From: Mariniflexile sp. TRM1-10
GTDB lineage: Bacteria; Bacteroidota; Bacteroidia; Flavobacteriales; Flavobacteriaceae
Direction of reading: 5' to 3'
NCBI RefSeq assembly: GCF_003425985.1
Contig: NZ_CP022985.1
Coordinates: 3,952,001 to 4,016,000 of the forward strand
Length of the DNA stretch: 64,000 bases
Below, one piece after another: positions 52,416 through 60,885 of this stretch (the first letter of the stretch is position 1; the number at the start of each line of letters is the position of its first letter). Below the pieces are notes generated by a model. That model was not told where the DNA came from, did no database searches, and saw nothing but the letters and a program-made list of their open reading frames with translations. The translations under genes were made by a program, and so were the position numbers.

Positions 52416-52916
52416 ATGAAACAGAAAATTTTTATGTATTTATTCGTTTTTTCCATATTACTGGTGTTGTTTCAGTATGTGAATTCCAAACGGGTTTTTG
52501 AAGACATGAACCATAAATTGGATGGGTATAAAGGGCAATTAGAGCGGTATAAAGACTCTGTAGCTGTTTTGCAAGATGAGAATTTAGATTTGTCGCATTT
52601 CAATTTAGAAAGAAACGAAGATGCTATCAGTTACTTCGAAAATCAAGGTTATAATGTGGCCGAGCTAATTCCTTTAATAAAAGATGAGCTTTATAAGTTA
52701 AATGAAGAAAAAGGCGAGCATCCCATAATTCCCTATGCTGCTGAGGAAGGGAAGCGCATGATGATTAATACCGTAAAATTATTGAACCATAAATGGATTG
52801 TGGCGGATTTTTCGGACGGTCACTATTGGGGCGAGTTGTTTTTGACTTATGAAATAACGGAAGATAAACAGCTTAAATTTAATTTGGTTGAATCGTTTTT
52901 GTACCCGTTTAATTAG
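52416..52916 (+). CDS. Membrane-anchored coiled-coil protein, function unknown
   Basis: A 166-residue protein with an N-terminal membrane anchor (about 4-24, KIFMYLFVFSILLVLFQYVNS) and a short coiled coil (about 28-62, VFEDMNHKLDGYKGQLERYKDSVAVLQDENLDL). The ~90-residue C-terminal globular domain contains KWIVADFSDGHYWGELFLTYEI. It is probably exposed to the periplasm. Relatives in flavobacteria are hypothetical. Its stop overlaps the end of the convergent lipoprotein gene by eight bases, with no terminator visible between them. Confidence 0.75.
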   Translation: MKQKIFMYLFVFSILLVLFQYVNSKRVFEDMNHKLDGYKGQLERYKDSVAVLQDENLDLSHFNLERNEDAISYFENQGYNVAELIPLIKDELYKLNEEKGEHPIIPYAAEEGKRMMINTVKLLNHKWIVADFSDGHYWGELFLTYEITEDKQLKFNLVESFLYPFN

Positions 52917-53283
52917 TATCCATTTTATAGGCAATCCCTTTTTGCTTTTTTGTTTCGCCTACATACGAATATTCAAAGGTGTATGACGAATCGGTTGTTG
53001 TTAAAATTTTTAAGTGGATATCTTTTTTTTCTGCCATATTTTTAGGGTTTATGGTTTTAAAAACAACCTCACAATCATTAATCCAACGTAATTGAGACGA
53101 ATCCGTCTTGTTATTGTATACTTCAATTTGTAATGTTTCGGTGCGTTTAAAATTCGATTTAAACAACGCGCCATTGATAGTTACTTCGCTATAGTAGTTG
53201 CCCGTTTTATAGTCGGTACAATTTCTGCTTGTTTCATAGCAACTAAAAAGGCTTAATAAGAGTAAAAAGTAGATAAGTTTCAT
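52909..53283 (-). CDS. Small lipoprotein, function unknown
   Basis: A 124-residue protein with a lipobox signal peptide (MKLIYFLLLLSLFSC, lipidated Cys15). The mature part is beta-rich and polar (YYSEVTINGALFKSNFKRTETLQIEVYNNKTDSSQLRWINDCEVVFKTINPKN...). The start is the ATG of MKLIYFLL. A longer frame open to 53508 is not used, because it would overlap the XRE repressor in another frame and bury the lipobox. It follows the repressor gene on the same strand by 52 bases, so the two may be co-transcribed. Confidence 0.75.
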   Translation of the reverse strand: MKLIYFLLLLSLFSCYETSRNCTDYKTGNYYSEVTINGALFKSNFKRTETLQIEVYNNKTDSSQLRWINDCEVVFKTINPKNMAEKKDIHLKILTTTDSSYTFEYSYVGETKKQKGIAYKMDTN

Positions 53284-53335
53284 AGTAAAAAATTTCAGTA
53301 CAAAACTACTAAACTTAAATAGAACTTGTTTAAAG

Positions 53336-53710
53336 TTAATTCTGGAAACTTTTAAAACTTCCGTCAGAATAGAAAATAACGATTCGTTCAATGGAATGAT
53401 CCTTTTTAATTTCAGATGCCATTTTATCATCAATAATAGGAGAAGGTGGTGCGGTAATGGTATTGGATTCCATCGTTTCTTTTGTTGAAGGAAATTCGCC
53501 TTTGCCATTTAGCAACCAATACAATTCAACTTCCGGATAAGCAGAAAGTATTTTTAAAACAAACTCTAAACTTGGCTTGTTCCTGCCAGATAAAATATGT
53601 GAAATACTTGAACGTTGAACACCAATTTTTTCAGCAAAAGAAGAAGCGGTTTCGCCGTAATAATCTATGACTTGTTGCAGTCTTTTAGTAAAAGCTTCAG
53701 TGTTTATCAT
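53336..53710 (-). CDS. XRE-family transcriptional regulator
   Basis: A 124-residue protein. The helix-turn-helix (about 8-65) reads FTKRLQQVIDYYGETASSFAEKIGVQRSSISHILSGRNKPSLEFVLKILSAYPEVELYWLLNGKGEF, typical of Cro/C1-type repressors. The C-terminal ~50 residues form a polar linker and a short beta-hairpin (IERIVIFYSDGSFKSF), perhaps for dimerisation. It faces the M14 carboxypeptidase gene across a 288-bp gap with two pairs of TTACAnnTGTAA-type palindromes, so autoregulation and control of the divergent gene are likely. Confidence 0.87.
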   Translation of the reverse strand: MINTEAFTKRLQQVIDYYGETASSFAEKIGVQRSSISHILSGRNKPSLEFVLKILSAYPEVELYWLLNGKGEFPSTKETMESNTITAPPSPIIDDKMASEIKKDHSIERIVIFYSDGSFKSFQN

Positions 53711-53718
53711 TGTAACGG

Positions 53719-53749
53719 TTACAAATGTATATTGTTTTTACAAATGTAA
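53719..53749. promoter_or_regulatory. Paired palindromic operator candidates next to the XRE gene
   Basis: Two copies of TTACAAATGTA (53719-53729 and 53738-53749), centres about 20 bases apart, begin nine bases upstream of the XRE start. Dyad arms are TTACA/TGTAA around AA. Confidence 0.65.
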
Positions 53750-53950
53750 TATTTTACAGTTAAAATTCACCCTAAAACAATGTTAAATATATTATTTGTT
53801 GAAACTATAACTTCACATAATCATATATAATATACTGAAATAATGTATTTTATAGTTATAATTATTTAGTCAGATTTAGTGGTTTATATAGTTTAACAAA
53901 AAACATTGTTTTATTGTATAACATTGTAAACAAAAGCATTCTTTTTATTG

Positions 53951-53986
53951 TTTACAAATGTAAATTCGTAATTGTTTACATTTGTA
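53951..53986. promoter_or_regulatory. Paired palindromic operator candidates next to the M14 gene
   Basis: TTTACAAATGTAAA (53951-53964, full dyad) and TTTACATTTGTA (53975-53986) lie 13-48 bases upstream of the carboxypeptidase start, with centres about 23 bases apart. They are the same sequence as the pair on the XRE side. Confidence 0.65.
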
Positions 53987-53998
53987 TCCTAAAATTTA

Positions 53999-55159
53999 AT
54001 GATGAAAACAACACATATAAAATCCTTGTTTTTAAAGTATAAAGAATCCGGTTTAAAACACCGTTATATTACCAATAATCACATAGCTCCTTTGCTGGAA
54101 AAGATGGCTCATAAATTACATGTAGAGACTCTTGGAAGGTCTGTTTTAAACAACCCTATTTTCGGAATTAAAATCGGTAATGGCAACAAACGCATCCTTA
54201 TGTGGTCTCAAATGCACGGTAATGAATCTACCACTACAAAGGCCTTATTCGATCTTTTAAATACGCTATTAAGTGATGATTTGTCTGTAAACCACATATT
54301 AAATTCCTGTACGTTATATATCATCCCTATTTTAAGTCCAGATGGTGCCCAGGCGTACACAAGGGTGAACGCAAACCAGGTGGATTTAAACAGGGATGCA
54401 CAAGATTTGACCCAACCAGAGAGCCGAGTGTTGCGTGAAATTTTTAAAATGTTTAAGCCACATTTTTGCTATAATTTACATGGACAACGTACTATTTTTA
54501 GTGCTGGAAAAACAAATAAACCTGCAACGGTGTCGTTTTTGGCACCTGCTCAAGATAAAGACTGTACTATAACGCCAAATAGAAAGATAGCTATGGAAGT
54601 TATTGGTGTTATGAATAAGGTTTTGCAAGAGGTTATTCCAAATCAAGTTGGGGTTTATGATGATGCCTTTAATTTAAACTGTGTAGGGGACACGTTTCAA
54701 AGTGAAAACGTTCCAACGATACTATTTGAAGCTGGACATTATCCTAATGACTATGGTAGGGAAGAGACTAGAGCTTTTATTTTTATGTCTTATATGGCTT
54801 CGTTAGATTATATCTCAAAAAATGATGTTTCGGGAGCTAATTATGAGCCTTATTTAAAGATCCCTGAAAACGAAAAGTGTTTTTTAGATATTATCATAAA
54901 ACACGCTAAAATAGCGAGTCATGATAGTGAAGTTATAACAGATATTGGCATTTTATATCAAGAAAAATTAATTGACGGAAAAATTAATTTCATTCCAAAA
55001 GTGGAGTATATAGAAAACTTAGATGCTTATTTTGGACATAAAGTAATTCAGGCTAATAAGTTAGAGGTTTTTAATCCGGATGGTAAATTATTGAAAGTTG
55101 ATAGCGAAAACGTTTTCGTAATGATAGATAATGAAAAAATCTCATTATTACCGAAATAA
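53999..55159 (+). CDS. M14-family zinc carboxypeptidase
   Basis: A 386-residue protein without signal peptide or membrane segment. The zinc ligands are visible as His and Glu in MWSQMHGNESTTTKA and the third His in CYNLHGQRTIF. The substrate Arg/Asn region is QVDLNRDAQDLTQPESR, and the general-base Glu lies in LFEAGHYPNDYGREETR. A C-terminal ~110-residue beta domain follows the peptidase domain. Its likely job is to trim C-terminal residues from peptides or peptidoglycan-derived peptides, in the cytoplasm. It is probably controlled by the divergent XRE repressor. Lrp follows 70 bases downstream. Confidence 0.9.
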   Translation: MMKTTHIKSLFLKYKESGLKHRYITNNHIAPLLEKMAHKLHVETLGRSVLNNPIFGIKIGNGNKRILMWSQMHGNESTTTKALFDLLNTLLSDDLSVNHILNSCTLYIIPILSPDGAQAYTRVNANQVDLNRDAQDLTQPESRVLREIFKMFKPHFCYNLHGQRTIFSAGKTNKPATVSFLAPAQDKDCTITPNRKIAMEVIGVMNKVLQEVIPNQVGVYDDAFNLNCVGDTFQSENVPTILFEAGHYPNDYGREETRAFIFMSYMASLDYISKNDVSGANYEPYLKIPENEKCFLDIIIKHAKIASHDSEVITDIGILYQEKLIDGKINFIPKVEYIENLDAYFGHKVIQANKLEVFNPDGKLLKVDSENVFVMIDNEKISLLPK

Positions 55160-55229
55160 AGTGTATGGATTATGCGTAATTATTAGTAAAAATGTATTAA
55201 TTTTGCTTAATATTTAAGAATAATTAATT

Positions 55230-55709
55230 ATGGGGAAAATTAAATTAGACGAGATTGATCATCAAATCCTTGACATGTTAATCGATAACACAAGGATTCC
55301 GTTTACAGACATTGCAAAGAAATTATTAATATCAGCAGGTACAGTTCACGTACGTGTTAAAAAAATGGAGGAGCAAGGCATTATAAGGGGCTCATCCTTG
55401 ATGTTGGATTACAAAAAACTTGGATATTCATTTATAGCATACGTAGGTGTTTATTTAAATAATACTTCGCAAACAAAATTTGTTCTTGAACGTATAAATG
55501 AAATTGCTTTTGTAACTGTAGCACATATCACTACCGGAAAGTTTAATATTTTCTGTAAAATTAGAGCAAGAAGCACTGAGCATGCTAAAGAAATTATATT
55601 TAAATTAGATGATATTGATGGAGTTTACAGAACTGAAACCATGATTTCTTTAGAAGAAAGCATCAATGATAAAAAACGACTAATGCATTCTATTTTTAAT
55701 GAGATGTAG
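55230..55709 (+). CDS. Lrp/AsnC-family transcriptional regulator
   Basis: A 159-residue protein with an N-terminal winged helix-turn-helix (LDEIDHQILDMLIDNTRIPFTDIAKKLLISAGTVHVRVKKMEEQGII) and a C-terminal RAM/AsnC ligand-binding domain (YSFIAYVGVYL..., then VTVAHITTGKFNIFCKIRAR, then VYRTETMISLEESI). It is full length and expected to form dimers and octamers sensing amino acids. A TAATTTTG box (55198-55205) gives it its own promoter, and a terminator closes the unit. Confidence 0.93.
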   Translation: MGKIKLDEIDHQILDMLIDNTRIPFTDIAKKLLISAGTVHVRVKKMEEQGIIRGSSLMLDYKKLGYSFIAYVGVYLNNTSQTKFVLERINEIAFVTVAHITTGKFNIFCKIRARSTEHAKEIIFKLDDIDGVYRTETMISLEESINDKKRLMHSIFNEM

Positions 55710-55726
55710 TTTGTATAAAAAATCTT

Positions 55727-55762
55727 AAAAAGCCAGTTCAATTTTGAACTGGCTTTTTTTTT
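55727..55762 (+). terminator. Rho-independent terminator after the Lrp gene
   Basis: AAAAGCCAGTTCA/TGAACTGGCTTTT is a 13-bp stem followed by T9. Confidence 0.92.
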
Positions 55763-55883
55763 GTTATTTGTAGATTAAAGATTTAATTAGTTTTTCGAAG
55801 AGTATTTTTGCTATATTTTCATTAAATATAGATGTTTGTATATGTAAATTTGCTGGTTTATTTTATATTTATAATCATTCTAT

Positions 55884-57335
55884 ATGGTATTTAATTCCTT
55901 GGAGTTTTTCATATTTCTTCCTATTGTTTTTTTTCTTTATTGGTTTGTTTTTAAAAAACATTTAAAAGCCCAAAATATCTTAATTTTAGTTGCCAGTTAT
56001 GTCTTTTATGGGCTTTGGGATTGGAGATTTCTCTCGTTAATTTTACTAAGCACTGTAGTTGATTACTTTGTAGCTTTAAAAATAGATGGTTTAGAGGATA
56101 AATCTAAACGTAAATCGTGGCTTTGGGTTAGTGTTCTTTTTAATGTTGGCCTTTTAGGTTTTTTTAAATATTATAACTTTTTTGTTGATTCTTGGGTAGA
56201 TATGGTTTCTCTATTTGGGTATGAAATTAAAAGCACATGGACCTTACGTGTTATTTTGCCAGTTGGGATCTCTTTTTATACGTTCCAAACCATGTCGTAT
56301 TCGTTTGATGTATATTATAAAAAAATAAAACCATCCAACGATTTTTTATCGTTTGCAGCATTTGTTAGTTTTTTTCCACAGTTAGTAGCTGGACCAATTG
56401 AAAGGGCCTCCAATTTACTCTCTCAAATATTGAATAAGCGTACATTTAATTACGATCAAGTAGTAAGTGGGCTTAAATTGATTTTATGGGGTTTATTTAA
56501 AAAAGTAGCCATAGCTGATGCATTGGCTCCTATGGTAGATGATATATTCTCGAATTATTCAAATTATCCGGCATCTACACTTATTTTAGGAGTAACTATG
56601 TTCAGCTTTCAAGTATATGGTGATTTTAGTGGTTATTCTGATATAGCTATAGGAACTTCGAAACTTTTTGGAGTTGAATTAATGTCGAATTTTAAATTTC
56701 CGAATTTTTCTAGAAATGTTGCAGAGTACTGGCAAAGGTGGCACGTATCGTTATCTACTTGGTTTAGGCACTATGTTTATATCCCGCTAGGAGGTTCAAA
56801 GGTAAGTAAGTTAAAATCGGTAAGAAATATTTGCATTGTATTTTTGGTGAGTGGTTTTTGGCATGGAGCAAACTGGACGTTTATTTTTTGGGGTGCTTTT
56901 CATGCGTTAGCTTTTATTCCTGTCTTTTTAATGGGAAGAAATACTATTTACAAAGATTCGGTAATTGGAGAACATACTTTTTTTCCAACATTCACAGAAA
57001 TAGGGCAGGTATTGCTAACGTTTTCGATAGTAACATTTTCAAGGATATTTTTCAGATCAACGTCTATAACGGATGCTTTTGGCTTTATAAATAAGATTTT
57101 TACTGATTTTTCGTATGGAACTTATAGCCATCCGATGGGATATCGTATGATTGATTATTATGTGCTTATTATAATTTTTGTTCTCTATGAATATAGAATG
57201 CGTAAAGATGAGCGTTCTCCATTTAAATTTAAATCTAAAGTGGTTAGGTTTGTTGCTTACACGTTTGTTATTCTGTTAATGATGCTGTTTTATGATGATG
57301 GGGTTGATAGGTCGTTTATTTACTTCCAATTCTAA
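55884..57335 (+). CDS. MBOAT O-acyltransferase (AlgI/DltB-like)
   Basis: A 483-residue inner-membrane protein with about 11 helices. MBOAT landmarks include ILPVGISFYTFQTMSYSFDVYY, FFPQLVAGPIERASNLLSQI, EYWQRWHVSLSTWFRHYVYIPLGG (His287) and the catalytic His327 in SGFWHGANWTFIFWGAFHAL. It transfers an acyl (usually acetyl) group across the membrane to an extracytoplasmic acceptor such as a surface polysaccharide. The SGNH-type gene 12 bases downstream is the likely periplasmic partner, as in AlgI/AlgX-type systems. The acceptor is not identifiable here. Confidence 0.92.
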   Translation: MVFNSLEFFIFLPIVFFLYWFVFKKHLKAQNILILVASYVFYGLWDWRFLSLILLSTVVDYFVALKIDGLEDKSKRKSWLWVSVLFNVGLLGFFKYYNFFVDSWVDMVSLFGYEIKSTWTLRVILPVGISFYTFQTMSYSFDVYYKKIKPSNDFLSFAAFVSFFPQLVAGPIERASNLLSQILNKRTFNYDQVVSGLKLILWGLFKKVAIADALAPMVDDIFSNYSNYPASTLILGVTMFSFQVYGDFSGYSDIAIGTSKLFGVELMSNFKFPNFSRNVAEYWQRWHVSLSTWFRHYVYIPLGGSKVSKLKSVRNICIVFLVSGFWHGANWTFIFWGAFHALAFIPVFLMGRNTIYKDSVIGEHTFFPTFTEIGQVLLTFSIVTFSRIFFRSTSITDAFGFINKIFTDFSYGTYSHPMGYRMIDYYVLIIIFVLYEYRMRKDERSPFKFKSKVVRFVAYTFVILLMMLFYDDGVDRSFIYFQF

Positions 57336-57347
57336 GTTTTAAAGATA

Positions 57348-58280
57348 ATGAAGAAGTTAATTTTTAATATTTGCTTGTATATTGTTCTTATACTTTTTTC
57401 ATTAGAAGGTCTTGTGCGTTTTTTTCATTTGTATGACGATGTTCCTTTACTGTATATTGATGCATGTGGGGTGCAAAAAACGGTGCCAGGTCAAGCAGGC
57501 TTCTCGGTTACTGGAAATAGAAGGCAAAACTATGCTGAGTATAAAATAAATAGTTTTGGTTATAATTCATATAGGGAGTTTAAGCCCACTAAAGAGCGGA
57601 TAGAGATTGCGTTAATTGGTGATTCTTTTATAGAAGGGTTTAACCAGCATTATTACGATTCTACCGGCAAAAAAGTGGAAGATAGATTGGAAGGTGTAGA
57701 GGTTTATGAGTATGGGCGTGGCGGCTATGATATGGCTGATCAGCTACACTTAATCAATGCTTATAAAAAAGACTTTGACCTTATTGACTATATTTTCATA
57801 TACATGAAGTTTGAAAATGATTTCAAGAGAAGTTCATATGCGCCTGAATATGATTATATTGATTTAAAACACACGCTTAAATTTAAAGTTAAAAGAAACA
57901 TTAAACTTTTTATGTATGCTGATAGAATCGGACTTTTTGATGGTTTTAGGAAAATTATTTATAGACAAAATAGCCCCGTAAAACAGCATACAATTGCAGA
58001 AGACACTCTACATAAGAAATATATAGAAAATTTCAAGGCTCTAGTAAAAACATATGGTTTTAATAAAGAAAAAATAATCTTCTTACTTGATGAAAGGAAG
58101 ACAAGTCCGTTGTTCTTAGAACATTGCGATGACATGGGGTATACGTACCTAGACTTTGGTGCAGAGTTTGCAAAATCAAAGAAGCCAGCGACTTTAATTT
58201 ATGATAGGCATTGGAATAACAACGGAAGAACCATGGTGGCATCAGTCATAGCGGATTATGTAAGAACACATTTAAAGTAA
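57348..58280 (+). CDS. Membrane-anchored SGNH-type acyl-esterase/transferase, MBOAT partner
   Basis: A 310-residue protein with one N-terminal helix (about 4-24) and an extracytoplasmic SGNH domain. The nucleophile Ser93 is in ALIGDSFIEGF (block I), and Asp286/His288 in IYDRHWNNNGR form block V. The middle contains YEYGRGGYDMADQLHLINAY (block II Gly) and FIYMKFENDF (block III region). Together with the upstream MBOAT gene it probably passes acetyl groups to a glycan. It is ~45% similar by eye to the convergent gene at 58309-59259, a local inverted duplication. Confidence 0.82.
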   Translation: MKKLIFNICLYIVLILFSLEGLVRFFHLYDDVPLLYIDACGVQKTVPGQAGFSVTGNRRQNYAEYKINSFGYNSYREFKPTKERIEIALIGDSFIEGFNQHYYDSTGKKVEDRLEGVEVYEYGRGGYDMADQLHLINAYKKDFDLIDYIFIYMKFENDFKRSSYAPEYDYIDLKHTLKFKVKRNIKLFMYADRIGLFDGFRKIIYRQNSPVKQHTIAEDTLHKKYIENFKALVKTYGFNKEKIIFLLDERKTSPLFLEHCDDMGYTYLDFGAEFAKSKKPATLIYDRHWNNNGRTMVASVIADYVRTHLK

Positions 58281-58308
58281 GAACCATAATATAACGCGGT
58301 ATTTGTGA

Positions 58309-59259
58309 TTATTTCATGTCTTCTTTAATATAATTGGCAATAAGTGAAGCGATTATATTTCTGCCATTATTGTTCCAGTGTTGGTCGTATATAAGTGTTG
58401 TAGGCTTTTTTGACTTTTCTAGTGCAGGGCCAAAATCCAAATATTTATATCCAGATTTGTTACAGTACTCTAAGAATAACGGACTTGTTTTTTTAGTGTC
58501 GAGTAGAAACACTGTTTTGCTTTTATCAATTTTATAGTTGCTTACCAGTGTTTTAAAGTTTTCTAAATACTTTTTCGTGTTTTCTTCAGAAGCATCATTA
58601 TCTATATACTCTTTTTCATTATCATCATATCCCAATAACTTATTTCTTAATTTTATTATAGGGTCTAATAGTCCTATATTTTGAGCGTAAGTAAGTAACT
58701 TAATATTGTCTTTTAATTTAAAACTCAGTGAGTTTTGTAAATTGACTCTGTAAAAATTTGGCTCGTAAGTGTCCCGTTCCAAATCAGTATAAAATTTAAT
58801 GTATATAAAAACATAATCTATGTTTTCAAAAGGTTTTTTATAGGCATCAATAAGATGTAACTCATCTGCTAAATCATAACCAGAATATCCGTATTCAAAC
58901 ACCTTAACTCTGTCTTTTAAAAGTGTTTCAATTTTTTTACCGGTAGAGTCGTAGTAATCTTGATGAAATCCCTCAATAAAAGAATCACCGATTAAAGCCA
59001 CATCTATATCTTTTTCATTCGGTGTAAACTCTCTATACGAGTTAAAACCTGTTTTGTTTATTCGATACTGGGCAAAATTCATTCTTCTGTTACCCGTTAC
59101 ATAATAGCCTTCTTGATTGGGTGCATTTACTTCAACATTTAAATCGTTTATGATATATGGGGGGTATTGTTGGTATAGATGCAGTAATCTTACCAATCCT
59201 TCTAAGCAAATAACAATCAATATGCTATATAATATCGATTTTAAAAAAAGCAATTTCAT
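58309..59259 (-). CDS. Membrane-anchored SGNH-type protein, paralogue of the preceding gene
   Basis: A 316-residue protein with the same layout: N-terminal helix, VTGNRRMNFAQYRINKTGFNSYREF, ALIGDSFIEGFHQDYYDSTGKK, YEYGYSGYDLADELHLIDAYKK-like block, and a C-terminal DQHWNNNGRNIIASLI with the Asp-x-His pair. It differs from its twin mainly in a ~15-residue acidic insert (DDNEKEYIDNDASEEN). It is the last gene of the minus-strand operon, 12 bases after the HTTM-like gene, and has no MBOAT gene of its own on this strand. Confidence 0.8.
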   Translation of the reverse strand: MKLLFLKSILYSILIVICLEGLVRLLHLYQQYPPYIINDLNVEVNAPNQEGYYVTGNRRMNFAQYRINKTGFNSYREFTPNEKDIDVALIGDSFIEGFHQDYYDSTGKKIETLLKDRVKVFEYGYSGYDLADELHLIDAYKKPFENIDYVFIYIKFYTDLERDTYEPNFYRVNLQNSLSFKLKDNIKLLTYAQNIGLLDPIIKLRNKLLGYDDNEKEYIDNDASEENTKKYLENFKTLVSNYKIDKSKTVFLLDTKKTSPLFLEYCNKSGYKYLDFGPALEKSKKPTTLIYDQHWNNNGRNIIASLIANYIKEDMK

Positions 59260-59271
59260 AATTAAAACAAC

Positions 59272-60327
59272 TTATATGGTTTGTAGTTTACTATATATTA
59301 AATATTTAACTTGTTTTAGTTTACTTATAATATAATCAAAAATAAGATTCCAGTCAAGTAGGCAAAAACATATTAACTGGTATTGCCTAAACGAAATGCC
59401 CATTAGAGTCCCTATTGATATATGAAACAAGATGGCTGAAATAAGGTAGATATTTCTATATTTAGAATTGATGAATATTATAAAAGCCAATAGTTCAAAC
59501 ATTACTGAGCCTATAGCAAGCAGCATTAAAAGTGATTTACTATTAGCTATATATCCAGAAATTGCAATAAATTTTGGCGCCGTCTGGTAGTTAGCATACG
59601 TGTGACCAATAAAACCGAATTTGTCTTTCCATTTTTCTTCTTCAGTAATTTCACTGTCTCCTATAATCAATTGTATATCACCTTGTTTATACAAACTGGT
59701 TCTTTCATTTAAATAAAATCCTAAAGTAGCGCCATCCATCCAATGTATACCATGTCCGTATCTAAGTTTCGAAAGCCCTGCAGAGAAGTAAGTTAGAGCT
59801 ACTAACATTAATATAAGGTTTAATCCCCATTTCGGTTTTTTTCCAAAACCAATATTATTGTTTTTATAAAAATATTTAAGTAATATGTAATCTATAGATA
59901 GTTTCATAGAACCTGGCACTAAAGCTAATGCCAATAAAACTTGTGTAGGTAATGATACATGGTGGTCGAAAATGCCAATGCCTTCACCTATTCCGTACAG
60001 AAAAAAACTAAAAAACGCTAATATCACCATATTTAACCTTCCCAATAACCCTATTGAAGCACCTATAGTGGCCATAATGATTAGGCTGTGATATGTGGCT
60101 GTTGTACTGGCATCAAAAATAAATAGGGAATCTGGCAACATGCTAGTGAACCATGTTTTTGCAAGCTGGTAATCTGGAGCCCCTATTAGTTCGGAAACAA
60201 ATCTTAGTTCACTAATAAGCTTTTTTCCTATTAAAATTGGTAGTAAAAGCCTTAAGATGCTTAGGGGCTGGTTTATAACAAACCGGATGGCGGAGACAAT
60301 GTTACTTGAAAACTTCATTTTAATCAA
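59272..60327 (-). CDS. HTTM-like multi-pass membrane protein
   Basis: A 351-residue protein with about 8 hydrophobic helices. The segment YFSAGLSKLRYGHGIHWMDGATLGFYLNERT, with the later MFELLAFIIF and ILFHISIGTLMGISFRQY, resembles the HTTM/vitamin K-dependent gamma-carboxylase-like membrane domain, where a Lys after the A-G-x-x-K turn and a His in the last helices are conserved. HTTM proteins are scattered by horizontal transfer and mostly unassigned. It overlaps the preceding gene by four bases (ATGA), so the two are coupled and probably form a complex. Confidence 0.68.
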   Translation of the reverse strand: MIKMKFSSNIVSAIRFVINQPLSILRLLLPILIGKKLISELRFVSELIGAPDYQLAKTWFTSMLPDSLFIFDASTTATYHSLIIMATIGASIGLLGRLNMVILAFFSFFLYGIGEGIGIFDHHVSLPTQVLLALALVPGSMKLSIDYILLKYFYKNNNIGFGKKPKWGLNLILMLVALTYFSAGLSKLRYGHGIHWMDGATLGFYLNERTSLYKQGDIQLIIGDSEITEEEKWKDKFGFIGHTYANYQTAPKFIAISGYIANSKSLLMLLAIGSVMFELLAFIIFINSKYRNIYLISAILFHISIGTLMGISFRQYQLICFCLLDWNLIFDYIISKLKQVKYLIYSKLQTI

Positions 60328-60848
60328 TCATCTTTTGAAATTTTGTCTATCGCTTGGTTTTTATATAGCGAAACATAGTGTTGTTTTTCAGAATCATAAT
60401 ATGCAATAATTTCTGGTTTGGTTTGAGGCTCTCGTTTTTGGTTGACCTCCACGATTTTTAAATTGATTTTATCAAATGAACGCTTGTATTTATCCATCAG
60501 CAGGTTAGAATAGTTCTTGAAAAATAAATCCATTCGTTCTTGGAAATCACTTTTACTTTCCGAAAATTTGTTTGTAAAAGGGGATATGGCATCTGTAGAT
60601 CCATATACTTTGCTAAAAAAATGCCTCATAAACAAATCGTCAGATTTCCCCAAATATTTTGTTAGATCTATTGATTTTGAGTCTTTAACGCCTTCTAATT
60701 TAAATAGATAAAATTTGGTATCCTTGTTTATATAATGCCCAAACATAGGCGCACAAGTATAAGGAAAACTTTCAATTCCAAATATAATAACCAATAGGTT
60801 TGGGATAAGGAAACAGGCACATATTAAGGGTTTGTAAACTCTTTTCAT
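60324..60848 (-). CDS. Membrane-anchored companion of the HTTM-like protein
   Basis: About 174 residues: one N-terminal helix (about 6-27, PLICACFLIPNLLVIIFGIESF), then SFPYTCAPMFGHYINKDTKFYLFKLEG and a ~110-residue extracytoplasmic domain rich in Lys/Asp. The TCAPMFGHY motif next to the membrane is striking and may be a functional site. The start is the ATG of MKRVYKP; five extra residues upstream are possible. It is translationally coupled to the HTTM-like gene. I do not recognise an independent family. Confidence 0.65.
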   Translation of the reverse strand: MKRVYKPLICACFLIPNLLVIIFGIESFPYTCAPMFGHYINKDTKFYLFKLEGVKDSKSIDLTKYLGKSDDLFMRHFFSKVYGSTDAISPFTNKFSESKSDFQERMDLFFKNYSNLLMDKYKRSFDKINLKIVEVNQKREPQTKPEIIAYYDSEKQHYVSLYKNQAIDKISKDD

Positions 60849-60885
60849 TATACTTAATAGCATACTTAAAGTTGTTAATTATGTA

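Noticed and set aside
52909..53508. A 199-codon version of the small lipoprotein
   Set aside because: The extra 75 codons overlap the XRE repressor in another frame and hide a clean lipobox signal at the ATG at 53283.
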